From positions 186,001 to 250,000 of the forward strand of contig CAVWIZ010000002.1 of NCBI GenBank assembly GCA_963755195.1: 64,000 nt of DNA, in the 5' to 3' direction. The DNA is from CAVQJU01 sp963755195. Its GTDB lineage: Bacteria > Acidobacteriota > Vicinamibacteria > Vicinamibacterales > CAVVIG01. The position numbers and the translations under genes are program-made. The notes beneath the pieces were generated by a model. It did not search any database, was not told the DNA's origin, and saw only the letters and a program-made list of their open reading frames with translations. Positions 53,728-61,972 of this stretch are shown in pieces; the stretch's first letter is position 1; each line of letters opens with the position of its first letter.

Positions 53728-54058
53728 GGCTTAAGCCCCCGAGCTGATCGAGCGCGCGGAAAAACACGCTCCATTCACGGCGCGACGCCGCGAGCTGCTT
53801 CAGTCCCGCCGCCGTGAGGCTGTAGCAGCGGCGCTTGACGCCACCGGACGTCGTTTCCCAGGCGCCCCTGGTCCAGCCGCGCTTCTCCATGCGGTACAGC
53901 AGCGGATAGAGCGACGCGAGCGTGAAATGGAGGACGCCGGCTGTGTCCTGCTCAATCCGGCGCGCGATCTCGTAGCCGTGCAGCGGCTGGTCTTTGAGCA
54001 CCATCAGGATGGCCAGCTCCGCGCTGCCGCGTTTGATCGAATGACTCAGCGATGCCAT
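53720..54058 (-). CDS. PadR-family transcriptional repressor
   Basis: Winged-helix regulator of 112 residues. Hallmarks: GSAELAILMVLKDQPLHGYEIARRIEQ, LHFTLASLYPLLYRMEKRGW, and RRCYSLTAAGLKQL. PadR proteins repress genes for detoxification or membrane transport and usually autoregulate. A perfect 21-bp AT-rich palindrome begins eight bases upstream of the start codon and is the likely operator. The downstream membrane-protein gene overlaps by eight bases. Confidence 0.92.
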   Translation of the reverse strand: MASLSHSIKRGSAELAILMVLKDQPLHGYEIARRIEQDTAGVLHFTLASLYPLLYRMEKRGWTRGAWETTSGGVKRRCYSLTAAGLKQLAASRREWSVFFRALDQLGGLSRA

Positions 54059-54066
54059 GGAGTCCT

Positions 54067-54087
54067 ATATATAGCGTCGCTATATAT
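54067..54087. promoter_or_regulatory. Likely PadR operator palindrome
   Basis: ATATATAGCG and CGCTATATAT are perfect 10-base arms around a single T, eight bases upstream of the padR start. AT-rich in GC-rich DNA; it also provides a -10-like sequence. Confidence 0.7.
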
Positions 54088-54130
54088 CAGATGTCAAGTC
54101 CAGGGTTTGTGAAGCAATCCCGACGGAGAG

Positions 54131-54390
54131 CTACCGGGTTACCTCGAACGCAAACCGCAGCGCCGGGATGTGGTTGCCTGGATGATCGTCCGCGTAGCGC
54201 CGATCACACCCTTGTCAAATTCGATGCTCAACTCGTACCTAAGACGCGGGCCAATCGATTCGGGCGGTTCTCTGCTGAGTTCCGGCGCTTCTGGAATCGG
54301 CGATGGTCTTGTCCAAGCGTGAAACATCCACGCGCTCAACGCGACCACGACGCAAACCGCCAGTGCCGCGATGCTCGTCCGAGCCGTCAT
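54131..54390 (-). CDS. Small membrane-anchored protein (probable indel)
   Basis: An ATG at 54390 opens a TM-anchored protein (ALAVCVVVALSAWMFHAWT) followed by PIPEAPELSREPPES and RLRYELSIEFDKG. The frame as sequenced ends in basic residues at 54139; one frame over, ADDHPGNHIPALRFAFEVTR continues to a stop at 54131, a more natural end. A single-base indel near 54200 would join them. Unknown family. Confidence 0.45.
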
Positions 54391-54559
54391 CCAGAGCTTA
54401 GACCCAGACCACGAAAAAGCGGTACTCGCGAGGGCGGCGGCACGGAAGACGCCCCCTCCGTGAGGGACGGGATTCGGTACCGCTGGCGGCACGCGCAGCG
54501 TGCCGCCGCGCTACCCGCGAAGACCGTTGGTGGACGAATTCCGAGCTAGGCGAGGGATT

Positions 54560-54632
54560 CGTCCCCAACGGGATTCGAACCCGTGTTTTGGCCTTGAAAG
54601 GGCCACGTCCTAGGCCTCTGGACGATGGGGAC
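54560..54632 (-). tRNA. tRNA-Glu (TTC)
   Basis: Reverse-strand cloverleaf: acceptor GTCCCCA pairs with TGGGGAC, anticodon loop CTTTCAA with anticodon TTC, T-arm ACGGG-TTCGAAT-CCCGT. CCA is not encoded. Confidence 0.95.
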
Positions 54633-54661
54633 TCGAGGAGTGAAACCTTCGAATCTTATCA

Positions 54662-54693
54662 CTTCGTGTCCCCCGTGGCTTCGTGACACGAAG
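54662..54693. repeat. CTTCGTGTC hairpin
   Basis: CTTCGTGTC (54662-54670) and GACACGAAG (54685-54693) form a perfect 9-base hairpin of the same unit type as the repeat at 20423-20485. Confidence 0.65.
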
Positions 54694-54721
54694 GCGTCAG
54701 TCGCTGGTGTGGCCAGTCGAA

Positions 54722-55180
54722 CTAGAAACGGAAGAGAACGCGGCCCGCGCGCATGCCGGGCCACGGGATCGCCAGGAACATCAGCACGGTCGCGATGCCG
54801 AAGCACACGAACAACTTCATCCGCCTGGCATCGTCGCCCGACGTCTTCCTCGCGAGCACGCGGCCGACGTGCGTCACAATCACCGCGCCGACCATCATCG
54901 TGATGTGCTCGACGGCCCAGAAGCGCGCGGCGGGATCCTTCATCGCCGCGCCGAAATCCGCGCGAATCTCGGCCATCGTCGGGCTGACCACGAAGTACAA
55001 CAGCAGGCCGAGCAGCATCTGCACGTCGAGCGAGATCATCAACGCCAGACCCCAGCGGTCTGCCCGGCCGGTCCCGGGCGTTCCCGTTCGGTCGCGCATG
55101 GCCGCCACCGTGGCCGTCACGCCCGCAATCAGCGCAATCCATCGCAGCCACGAATGCAGCATCAGCACAGTGTCATACAT
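54722..55180 (-). CDS. Four-TM membrane protein, cytochrome b561-like
   Basis: Integral membrane protein of 152 residues. Helices: LMLHSWLRWIALIAGVTATVA, WGLALMISLDVQMLLGLLLYF, WAVEHITMMVGAVIVTHVG, LFVCFGIATVLMFLAIPWPG. Conserved His residues in LMLHSWLRW, AVEHITMM and VTHVGRV could coordinate heme, so a cytochrome-b-like role is possible but not assured. Monocistronic, with a tRNA-Glu downstream. Confidence 0.75.
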   Translation of the reverse strand: MYDTVLMLHSWLRWIALIAGVTATVAAMRDRTGTPGTGRADRWGLALMISLDVQMLLGLLLYFVVSPTMAEIRADFGAAMKDPAARFWAVEHITMMVGAVIVTHVGRVLARKTSGDDARRMKLFVCFGIATVLMFLAIPWPGMRAGRVLFRF

Positions 55181-55267
55181 GCGAAAAACGTTATCACGAT
55201 CACGCGATTGTGTGCGCGCCGGCGATGTAACCGCTGGGGTGGCGAATGGTCTAAGTAGTGCAGGGTT

Positions 55268-55365
55268 TACGACAGGGGACCTGGGGGCGGGGCTGGGGGC
55301 TGGGGGCTGGGGGCTAGGGAATGGGACTGGGGCTTGGGACTGGGGCTAGGATTGGGGACCAAGGG
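55268..55365. repeat. GGGGCT/GGGACT minisatellite at DUF1800 start
   Basis: Imperfect tandem GGGGGCT, GGGACTG and GGGGCTA units, similar to the array at 22717-22840. It ends about ten bases before the DUF1800 ATG, so it occupies the leader/promoter. Confidence 0.9.
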
Positions 55366-55375
55366 ACTAGGCTGA

Positions 55376-56821
55376 ATGGCTGACCAGCAACTTCAACACT
55401 TGTTGCGGCGCGCGGCCTTCGGGGCCAGCGCCGACGACCTGGCAATCTTTGGCGCCGTGTCGTACTCCGCGGCCGTCGATCGCCTCGTCAACTTCGAGGC
55501 GATTCCCGACGATGTCGATGCCAAGATCGGTCAGCCGGGCTTTGTCGGCACGGCGTCGAACGGTGCGTTTTCGCCGAACACCGTGGTGAACGATGCCCGG
55601 CAGCGATGGCTGTTCCGGATGGTCCATTCCAACAGGCCGCTCCAGGAGAAGATGTCGCTCTTCTGGCACAACTACTTCGCGACCGGCTACTCGAAGATTG
55701 CGGCCGCCGTCCAACCCGAAAACGCCACCCGTCTCATGGCCGCCAACGCGTCCAGCGACCCCTCGCAGCAGAGAGGCCAGATCGAATTGTTTCGGAACAG
55801 CGGGTTTGGAAACTTTTCGGATCTGCTCGTCGCCGTGGCGCAGGATCCGGCCATGCTCATCTGGCTGGACGGCAACACCAACACGAAAGCGAAGCCGCAG
55901 GAGAATTTCGGACGCGAGTTGATGGAACTGTTCACCCGCGGCGTGGGCTTCTACACCGAAGACGATGTGTACGCGGCGGCGCGCGTGTTCACGGGGTGGA
56001 ATCTGCAGGGCGAGCCGAGAAGCAATACCGGATCCTGGAGGTTCGTCTACAACGCGAACGCGCACGAGACGAGCGCCAAGACGTTCAGCTTCCCGATTTA
56101 CGGCGACGGCGGCCGCACGATTCCAGCCCGGTCGGCCTCCGGCGGCATGCAGGACGGCATCGACCTCGTCGGCGCGCTGGCGGGCCATCCGGAAACGGCG
56201 CGGCGGCTCGCGACGAAGTTGTACGAGTTCTTCGTCAGCGAAACAGTGCCGCCGTCCCCGGCGTTTATCGATCAACTCGCGGCGGTGTATCTGCAGAACG
56301 GCACGCAGATCAAGGCGGTGCTCCAGTTTCTGTTCACGTCGCCGGAGTTTCAGCATCCGTCGATCGCCTACACGCGCTACGCCTGGCCCGTGGAATTCGT
56401 CGTGCGGGCGATGAAGGAAACCGGCTGGACCGGCTTTTCGCTCGGCGCCGTGTTGTCGCCGCTCAACAGCATGGGCCAGCAGCTCTTCGAACCGCCCGAC
56501 GTGGCGGGGTGGTCGCTCGGCCAGAGCTGGTTTTCTACCGGCGCGATGCTCAACCGCATGAACTTCGCCTCCGCGCTCGCGGCGAACCAGAAGTTCCGCC
56601 TGGCAGCGGCCGCCGCGGTGGCGAAGCAGAGCCCGCAGGCCGTGGTCAATTACATGCTGACGCGGCTGACGCCGTCCGATGTCAGCGGCGCCGTGTACAA
56701 CGACCTGGTCGCCTATGCCAGCGCCGTCACGTCGTGGACCGGCTCGGACGCACAACTGCAGGCGAAGGCGCCGGGCCTCGCGCACCTGATTCTCGGATCA
56801 GCGGAGTACCAGTTCGTATGA
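55376..56821 (+). CDS. DUF1800 family protein
   Basis: Protein of 481 residues matching DUF1800 end to end: QHLLRRAAFGASADDL, WLFRMVHSNRPLQEKMSLFWHNYFATGYSK, NFGRELMELFTRGVGFYTEDDVYAAARVFTGWNL, DLVGALAGHPETARRLATKLYEFFV, LKTSPEF-like (FLFTSPEFQHPS), and PPDVAGWSLGQSWFSTGAMLNR. Function unknown; always paired with DUF1501 proteins. The ATG at 55376 starts directly before the conserved core, and its upstream region is the minisatellite. Its stop overlaps the DUF1501 start (ATGA). Confidence 0.93.
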   Translation: MADQQLQHLLRRAAFGASADDLAIFGAVSYSAAVDRLVNFEAIPDDVDAKIGQPGFVGTASNGAFSPNTVVNDARQRWLFRMVHSNRPLQEKMSLFWHNYFATGYSKIAAAVQPENATRLMAANASSDPSQQRGQIELFRNSGFGNFSDLLVAVAQDPAMLIWLDGNTNTKAKPQENFGRELMELFTRGVGFYTEDDVYAAARVFTGWNLQGEPRSNTGSWRFVYNANAHETSAKTFSFPIYGDGGRTIPARSASGGMQDGIDLVGALAGHPETARRLATKLYEFFVSETVPPSPAFIDQLAAVYLQNGTQIKAVLQFLFTSPEFQHPSIAYTRYAWPVEFVVRAMKETGWTGFSLGAVLSPLNSMGQQLFEPPDVAGWSLGQSWFSTGAMLNRMNFASALAANQKFRLAAAAAVAKQSPQAVVNYMLTRLTPSDVSGAVYNDLVAYASAVTSWTGSDAQLQAKAPGLAHLILGSAEYQFV

Positions 56822-58080
56822 TCACACGACGCGAATTCTTCAAGAACGGTGTTGCCGCGTTCACCGTCAGCTTCGCGGCGCCGGCGTTTCTGTCGGATCT
56901 CGCGCGCGCGCAGGGGGCGTCGAGCCGCAACCTCGTGGTGCTCAACCTGACGGGCGGCAACGACGGTCTGAGCATGCTGGTGCCCTACTCGGACCCCTTC
57001 TATTACAGCCGTCGCCCGACGCTGGCGGTTCCGGCCGGTCAGGTGCTGCAGGTCGGCAGCGATGCGAGCGGACGAGCGCTGGGATTGCACCCCAAGCTGA
57101 CCGGCATCAGAGACATCTTCAATCAGGGCCGGCTCGCGATCATCCAGCGGGCCGGCTACGAGAACTCGAGCCGGTCGCACTTTTCGGGCACGGACATCTG
57201 GTCCACCGCCAACCCGCCCAACACGCAGGGCTCGGGCTGGGTCGGCCGGTATCTCTCCACGCTCAAACCACCGCTCGATCCGCTCACCGCGTGGGCCACC
57301 ACGGGCGACACGCCGCACGCGTTGCAGGCGGCCGGAGTATCGGTGGCGGCCGTGCCGAGCGTGACCGGCTATGCCTTCAACAGCCCGAATACCGGGAACG
57401 AGGCCGTGCTCGAGCGCGCGGCGGCGGTGAACATCGCGTCGCATGTGCCGATCGATCAGCCGCATGTCGCGTTCGTGGGCGCCTCCGTACAGGCCGCGAT
57501 GGCGACGCTCGACCGCGTGGCCACGGTCGCGACGTACACGCCGTCGGTTACGTATCCCAACAATGGCTTTGGCCAGGCACTCCGGACGATTGCCGGCGCC
57601 ATGGCCAAGGGCATTGGCACGAAGGTGTTTTTCCTGCAGACCGGCGGGTTCGACACGCACGCCTCGCAGGACACCACGGCCGACAACGGGGCCTACGTCA
57701 GGCTGATGGTGACCCTCAACGATGGGCTGAACGCCTTCTACAGCGACCTCAGGAACACGGGGCTCCTCAGCGACACGCTGCTCGTCTCGTTTTCGGAATT
57801 CGGCCGCCGGATCCCGGAAAACGGCAGCAGAGGCACCGATCACGGCGCGGCCAGCCTCATGCTCGCGATGGGCGGGCTCGTCCGCGGCGGCCTTTACGGG
57901 ACCGCCGCGTCGCTCAACCCCGACCCCTCGAACCCCACGCTGGAGAACGGCGGGGCCGATGTGCGCTTCGAAACCGATTTTCGCGCGGTTTACGCCAAAA
58001 TCGTCGATAATTGGCTAGGCGGCGACTCGATCGGTGTTCTGGGCGGGAACTTCAAGAAAGCCGGACTCGACTTCGTCTGA
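56818..58080 (+). CDS. DUF1501 Tat-exported protein
   Basis: Protein of 420 residues. Twin-arginine signal (MITRREFFKNGVAAFTVSFAAP), then DUF1501: NLVVLNLTGGNDGLSMLVPY, LHPKLTGIRDIFNQGRLAIIQRAGYEN, SRSHFSGTDIW, FFLQTGGFDTHASQD, LVSFSEFGRRIPENGSRGTDHGAASLMLAMGG. The fold is alkaline-phosphatase/sulfatase-like, activity unknown. It overlaps the DUF1800 stop by four bases, forming a two-gene operon, and a small zinc-ribbon gene follows. Confidence 0.94.
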   Translation: MITRREFFKNGVAAFTVSFAAPAFLSDLARAQGASSRNLVVLNLTGGNDGLSMLVPYSDPFYYSRRPTLAVPAGQVLQVGSDASGRALGLHPKLTGIRDIFNQGRLAIIQRAGYENSSRSHFSGTDIWSTANPPNTQGSGWVGRYLSTLKPPLDPLTAWATTGDTPHALQAAGVSVAAVPSVTGYAFNSPNTGNEAVLERAAAVNIASHVPIDQPHVAFVGASVQAAMATLDRVATVATYTPSVTYPNNGFGQALRTIAGAMAKGIGTKVFFLQTGGFDTHASQDTTADNGAYVRLMVTLNDGLNAFYSDLRNTGLLSDTLLVSFSEFGRRIPENGSRGTDHGAASLMLAMGGLVRGGLYGTAASLNPDPSNPTLENGGADVRFETDFRAVYAKIVDNWLGGDSIGVLGGNFKKAGLDFV

Positions 58081-58128
58081 ATCTTTCCTGGCCCTTCGGC
58101 GTCTTAACCAATTGATAGGGGAAGATCC

Positions 58129-58266
58129 ATGGCCAAACGACCTGCTGGAATCATCTGTCCTCGATGCGGCGTGCCGAGCGCCCGGATTATCGGGCGATCA
58201 GAAGCATTGCCGGTGCTCTACCTGCGCTGCGACGACTGCGGCAAGACCTCGGTGTCTCCCGAATAG
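58129..58266 (+). CDS. Small zinc-ribbon protein
   Basis: Protein of 45 residues with CPRC and CDDC pairs (IICPRCGVPSARIIG, YLRCDDCGKTSVS), a single zinc ribbon. AGGGGAAG lies just upstream of the ATG. A recurring small protein type in this window. 48 bases after the DUF1501 stop. Confidence 0.6.
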   Translation: MAKRPAGIICPRCGVPSARIIGRSEALPVLYLRCDDCGKTSVSPE

Positions 58267-58306
58267 CAGGTTCGCACCCGACTTCTTCTTTTCTTCTCCT
58301 CGGCAA

Positions 58307-58381
58307 TGGTGGGCCCCCCGGGGATCGAACCCGGGACACCGTGATTAAAAGTCACGTGCTCTACCACTGAGCTAGGGGCCC
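58307..58381 (-). tRNA. tRNA-Lys (TTT)
   Basis: Reverse-strand cloverleaf: acceptor GGGCCCC pairs with GGGGCCC, D-arm AGCTCAGTGGTAGAGC, anticodon loop CTTTTAA with anticodon TTT, T-arm CCGGG-TTCGATC-CCCGG, and an encoded CCA end. Confidence 0.96.
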
Positions 58382-58464
58382 TTGCTGGCGGGAAATCTCC
58401 TGAAGATACCATACCGCTCCGGCGCGCTCTGAGCGCGACGCCAGACGCGGTATACTCTCCGGCC

Positions 58465-58846
58465 ATGGCCAAGGACACCGCGCGTCTCGTACTCGTCGTC
58501 GAAGACGACGTCTCGGTTCGGCGGCCGCTGGTCAAATTCCTCGAAATGCACGGCTTCGCCGTCGTGACGGCGGAAACCTCGGACGAAGGCCTGGACGCGC
58601 TGGCCAAGAACCGGCTGGTGGCGGCCGTGGTCGACTTGCGGCTGAAGAAAGGATCGGGGCGCGACGTCGTGAAAGCCGCGCCCGCCGACGTGCCGGTGAT
58701 CATTTTTTCCGGCGTGCCGTCCGAATCCGCCGAGCTCGAGCGGACGCGCCCGCGCACGCGCCTCATCGAGAAGCCGGTACTCGCTGGTGCTGCTCGTCGA
58801 GACCCTCGAGGAAATGCTGACGGAATCGAAATCAGCCCCTCAGTAA
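58465..58846 (+). CDS. Single-domain response regulator (one indel)
   Basis: Receiver of about 127 residues: LVVEDDVSVRRPLV, phosphoacceptor Asp in AAVVDLRLKKGSG, Lys in RLIEKP. After EKP the frame changes: YSLVLLVETLEEMLTESKSAPQ in the next frame is the natural final helix, needing removal of one G at 58774-58777. As sequenced, the frame runs on through a repeat region to 58935. No output domain. Confidence 0.82.
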
Positions 58847-58847
58847 G

Positions 58848-58960
58848 TTCAAAGCTCAAAGTTCAAAGGTCAAAGTCAGTCCAAGGTGCGCCTGGCCGCG
58901 CCCACTTTGCACTTACTTTCCACTTTGCACTTTGAGCTTTCAACTTTCTCAAAGTATCTT
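58848..58960. repeat. CAAAGTTCAAAG low-complexity inverted repeat
   Basis: Tandem TTCAAAG/CTCAAAG units face ACTTTGCACTT units in inverse orientation. The patch overlaps the 3' end of the arginase gene, where it encodes its C-terminal tail. Confidence 0.8.
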
Positions 58961-59870
58961 CATCCCCAACGCCGACAAGCACAAGTTCGGTGCCGAGCTG
59001 CGCCGTGGTGTTCTGCATGTCGAGCGTGGGGTTCACTTCGACCATGTCGATCGCGAGCAGCCGCCCCGAATCGGCGACCATTTCCATCACCATGTGCGCT
59101 TCGCGGTAGTCGAGGCCCCCTTTGACCGGCGTGCCGACGCCGGGCGCGATGAACGGATCGCAGACGTCCATGTCGAACGAGACGTGGATGCCGGCCGTGC
59201 CGTCGCTGGCGAGCGCGACGGCCTGCTCCACGATCGAGGCGATCCCCTGCCGGTCGATGTCTTTCATCGTGAACACGTGCACGCGCGAATCGCGCACCGC
59301 CACCTTCTCGCGCTCGTCGAGGTTTCTGACGCCGAGGATGACGGTGTTTTCCGGCAGCAGTTTCGGCGAAACGCCGCCGATGAGCGCCAGCTCGGATGGC
59401 TCCGGGCCGAGGAGCGCCGCGAGCGGCATGCCGTGAACGTTGCCGCTTTGCGACGTCGCCGGCGTGTTCATGTCTCCGTGCGCGTCGAGCCAGAGCAACC
59501 CGATCGGCAGCTTCTTCGTCGTGCGGGCCCATTCCGCGGATGCCGCCACCGACCCCGCTGCCAGGCTGTGATCGCCGCCCAGGACGAGCGGCATCGCGCC
59601 GGCATGCAGTGAAGCCGCCGCGGCCTGATAGAGCGCCTCGCACACATTCGCGATGTCGCGGATGTACTTCTTCCGCTCGTCGTACCGCTCCCGCGTTTCC
59701 GGAATCGGCGCCGGCAGGTCGCCCTTGTCGACAACAGGGAAGCCGAGGGCGCCGATGCGTTCGCTGAGGCCCGCGATGCGGAACGCCGATGGTCCCATGT
59801 CCACGCCGCGGCGGTTTCCGCCAAGGTCGAGTGGCACGCCGATGATGTGGACTGGCCTCACGTCGGTCAC
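58863..59870 (-). CDS. rocF: Arginase
   Basis: Hydrolyses arginine to ornithine and urea; binuclear manganese enzyme of 335 residues. Metal ligands seen in GGDHSLAAGS, LLWLDAHGDMNTPATS and VSFDMDVCDPFIAPGVGTP, with GGLDYREAHMVMEMV and AIDMVEVNPTLD near the end. The family normally ends shortly after; here a tail of about 25 residues (LKAQSAKWKVSAKWARP...) is encoded by the inserted CAAAGTTC repeat. That tail is unlikely to be functional but shows repeat invasion of the 3' end. Confidence 0.95.
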   Translation of the reverse strand: MTDVRPVHIIGVPLDLGGNRRGVDMGPSAFRIAGLSERIGALGFPVVDKGDLPAPIPETRERYDERKKYIRDIANVCEALYQAAAASLHAGAMPLVLGGDHSLAAGSVAASAEWARTTKKLPIGLLWLDAHGDMNTPATSQSGNVHGMPLAALLGPEPSELALIGGVSPKLLPENTVILGVRNLDEREKVAVRDSRVHVFTMKDIDRQGIASIVEQAVALASDGTAGIHVSFDMDVCDPFIAPGVGTPVKGGLDYREAHMVMEMVADSGRLLAIDMVEVNPTLDMQNTTAQLGTELVLVGVGDEDTLRKLKAQSAKWKVSAKWARPGAPWTDFDL

Positions 59871-59883
59871 AATCTTACCCGCC

Positions 59884-60544
59884 TTACTTGCGAGTTGGAG
59901 GCGGCAACTTGACCGACACCGACAGACCTTCCGTGCCGGGCCGGACGATGGAGGTGGCGAGCTCGGGGTTGTGTTCGATCGCGTTGAGGAAGTCGCGCAT
60001 TTCGGCCTGCTTGTTCACGACGTTGTGGGCGAGGAAGAGGCCGCGCGGAGTGAGGCGGGGGAAGACGAGATCGAAAAAGCGTTTGTAGTCGGTCTTCCAC
60101 GCATCCAGAAACACGAAGTCGAAGGCGCCCGACAGCCTGGGGATCTCCTTGAACCCGTCGCCGGCGACGACCGTCACGATGTCGGCGAGGCCCGCGCGGC
60201 GGACGTTGTCGGCCGCCATCGCCGCCCGCGCGGCGTCGTATTCGATGGTCGTCAGGCGGCCGCCCGTCTGGCGGAGGCCGAGTCCAATCCAGATGGCGCT
60301 GTACCCCTGCGCGGCGCCGATCTCGAGCGCGCGCTTCGCGTTGCTGCGTGGTGACGAGCACACGCAGAAAGCGCCCGTCTTCCTCCGACACGGCAAGCTG
60401 GCCGGCGTCGGCCGCTTTGATCGTCGCCAGGAGCCTCGTGACGTCGTCGGGCGCCGGCGATTGGGCCGCGGGCGCTGCCGCATGGATGATCGCGAGCATG
60501 GCGCAAGCGATCCACCGCAGGGCTATGGGGTCTTTGCGAGCCAT
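59884..60544 (-). CDS. Exported SAM-dependent O-methyltransferase (one indel)
   Basis: About 219 residues. N-terminal signal-like segment (RWIACAMLAIIHAAAPAAQ), then a catechol-O-methyltransferase-type domain: RALEIGAAQGYSAIWIGLGL (SAM motif), GGRLTTIEYD, VAGDGFKEIPRL, FDFVFLDAWKTDYKRFFDLV and LFLAHNVVNK. The break is at about 60345: an extra C separates VLVTT from SNAKRALEIG. The start at 60544 overlaps hemG's end by 22 bases. An exported methyltransferase is unusual; the apparent signal peptide is a point to test. The substrate is unknown. Confidence 0.8.
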
Positions 60545-61896
60545 TCGGAAACCTTTCGTGCGGTTGCCCGCGCATCGGCCACGCAATCGGGAATGCCGAC
60601 GCCGCGCAAGCCGCTTCCGGTCATGAACAGGCCGGGCCGGTCGGTCAACGCGCGGTCGATGGCCTCGACGCGCGCGAGGTGTCCCACCTCGTGCTGCGCG
60701 CTGGCCCGCTCGAATCGATACACGCGCGCGAGCAGCGGTTCACCGCTGATTCCGAGAAGCGGACGGAGGGCCGCGAGCGCGATCGACACGAGTTGGCCGT
60801 CCGATCGGCCGAGCGCGTCCGGATCGCGTGCACCGCCCACAAACGCCCGCATCAGGACACGATCCTCAGGCGCCCTGTGCGGCCACTTGGACGACAGCCA
60901 CGAGGCGGCCACGATACCCGAGTGTTCGGCCCGCGGTACGACAAACCCCGATCCGTTCAGCGGATGAGCGACCGCCGATCGTGGAAAGGCGAGCGCGATG
61001 GTGGCCGTGGACGTGTACGGCACTTCCCCGCAGAGCCGCGCAAGGTCGGCGTCGAGATCCCGGACGAGATCGGACGCCACGTAGGCCGGGGCCGTGAGAA
61101 TGACCGCGCGTGCGCCGATCTGCTCCGGGGCCTGCGTTTCGACGCGCGGGGGGCCGAGGAGGATTCGCCGGACCGGCGTGTTGAGCCGCACCGAGTCCTG
61201 GGGCAGCCGGGCGACCAGCGCGCGCACCATCTCGCTCAGGCCGCCGGGGAGCGATCTGAACGCGCCGTTCACGGACACCGTGGCGCGACGCTCGCGCCGG
61301 AACGTCCGGAGGAGGCTGCCGTGGGTCCGCTCGGCCTCGACAAAACGCGGAAAGAGCGCGCGGATCGACAGGCGATCGACGTCGCCCGCGTGGATGCCCG
61401 CGAGCAGCGGCTCCGCCAGGTACATCGTGGCTTCGTCGCCAAAGCGCCGGCGCATGAACGAGCCGATCGACTCGTCGCTTTGATCCTGTCTGCGCGGCAC
61501 GAACACCTCTGCGCCCATCCGCATCTTGCCTGCCCACGTGAACAGGCGAGTTCGCAGAAAGGGACCCAGGCGCGTCGGGATGCCCAGCACCGAGGACGCG
61601 GGGAGCGGATGCAATCGCCCTCCGCGCTGGATGAAGGCGAGGCGCGGTGGTTTGGTTGGCACCAGGCGCTCGCGCAGGCCGATTTCCTCGCAGAGCGCAA
61701 CCGCCTCTGGTTTCTGGACGAGCAGGGCATCGGGTCCGCCGTCGATGGTATAGCCCTCGACGTCCTCGCTGACGATGACGCCGCCGACGCGCGCGGTACG
61801 CTCGAGCACCACGAACGACCGGCCTCGCGAGTGCAGCTCGTAGGCGGCGCTCAAACCGGCGATGCCGCCGCCGACCACGATGACGTCAACGTTCAT
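60523..61896 (-). CDS. hemG: Protoporphyrinogen oxidase (HemG/HemY type)
   Basis: FAD enzyme of 457 residues that oxidises protoporphyrinogen IX to protoporphyrin IX with oxygen. Motifs: VIVVGGGIAGLSAAYELHSRG (dinucleotide fold), LVQKPEAVALCEEIGL, FGDEATMYLAEPLLAGIHAGDVDRLS, SLPGGLSEMVRALVARLP, and GSGLRGVGIPDCVADARATA (C-terminal FAD). The ATG at 61896 starts the Rossmann fold directly. Third gene after hemE and hemH, in reverse order of transcription (hemE first). The hairpin repeat lies between it and hemH. Confidence 0.95.
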   Translation of the reverse strand: MNVDVIVVGGGIAGLSAAYELHSRGRSFVVLERTARVGGVIVSEDVEGYTIDGGPDALLVQKPEAVALCEEIGLRERLVPTKPPRLAFIQRGGRLHPLPASSVLGIPTRLGPFLRTRLFTWAGKMRMGAEVFVPRRQDQSDESIGSFMRRRFGDEATMYLAEPLLAGIHAGDVDRLSIRALFPRFVEAERTHGSLLRTFRRERRATVSVNGAFRSLPGGLSEMVRALVARLPQDSVRLNTPVRRILLGPPRVETQAPEQIGARAVILTAPAYVASDLVRDLDADLARLCGEVPYTSTATIALAFPRSAVAHPLNGSGFVVPRAEHSGIVAASWLSSKWPHRAPEDRVLMRAFVGGARDPDALGRSDGQLVSIALAALRPLLGISGEPLLARVYRFERASAQHEVGHLARVEAIDRALTDRPGLFMTGSGLRGVGIPDCVADARATARKVSEWLAKTP

Positions 61897-61914
61897 CGAA
61901 AACACGAAGAGGCA

Positions 61915-61972
61915 ACCACAAAGCTCGCGAAGATCACAAAGAATTCTTTGTGGCCTTTGTGATCTTCGTGGT
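61915..61972. repeat. GAAGATCACAAAG hairpin between hemH and hemG
   Basis: GAAGATCACAAAG (61929-61941) and CTTTGTGATCTTC (61955-61967) are perfect 13-base arms; flanking ACCAC/GTGGT extends it. It touches the hemH stop (61973) and precedes the hemG start. Confidence 0.8.

Noticed and set aside
55606..56817. Upstream extension of the DUF1501 frame inside DUF1800
   Set aside because: The DUF1800 frame carries conserved motifs; the DUF1501 Tat signal begins at 56818, fixing the start.
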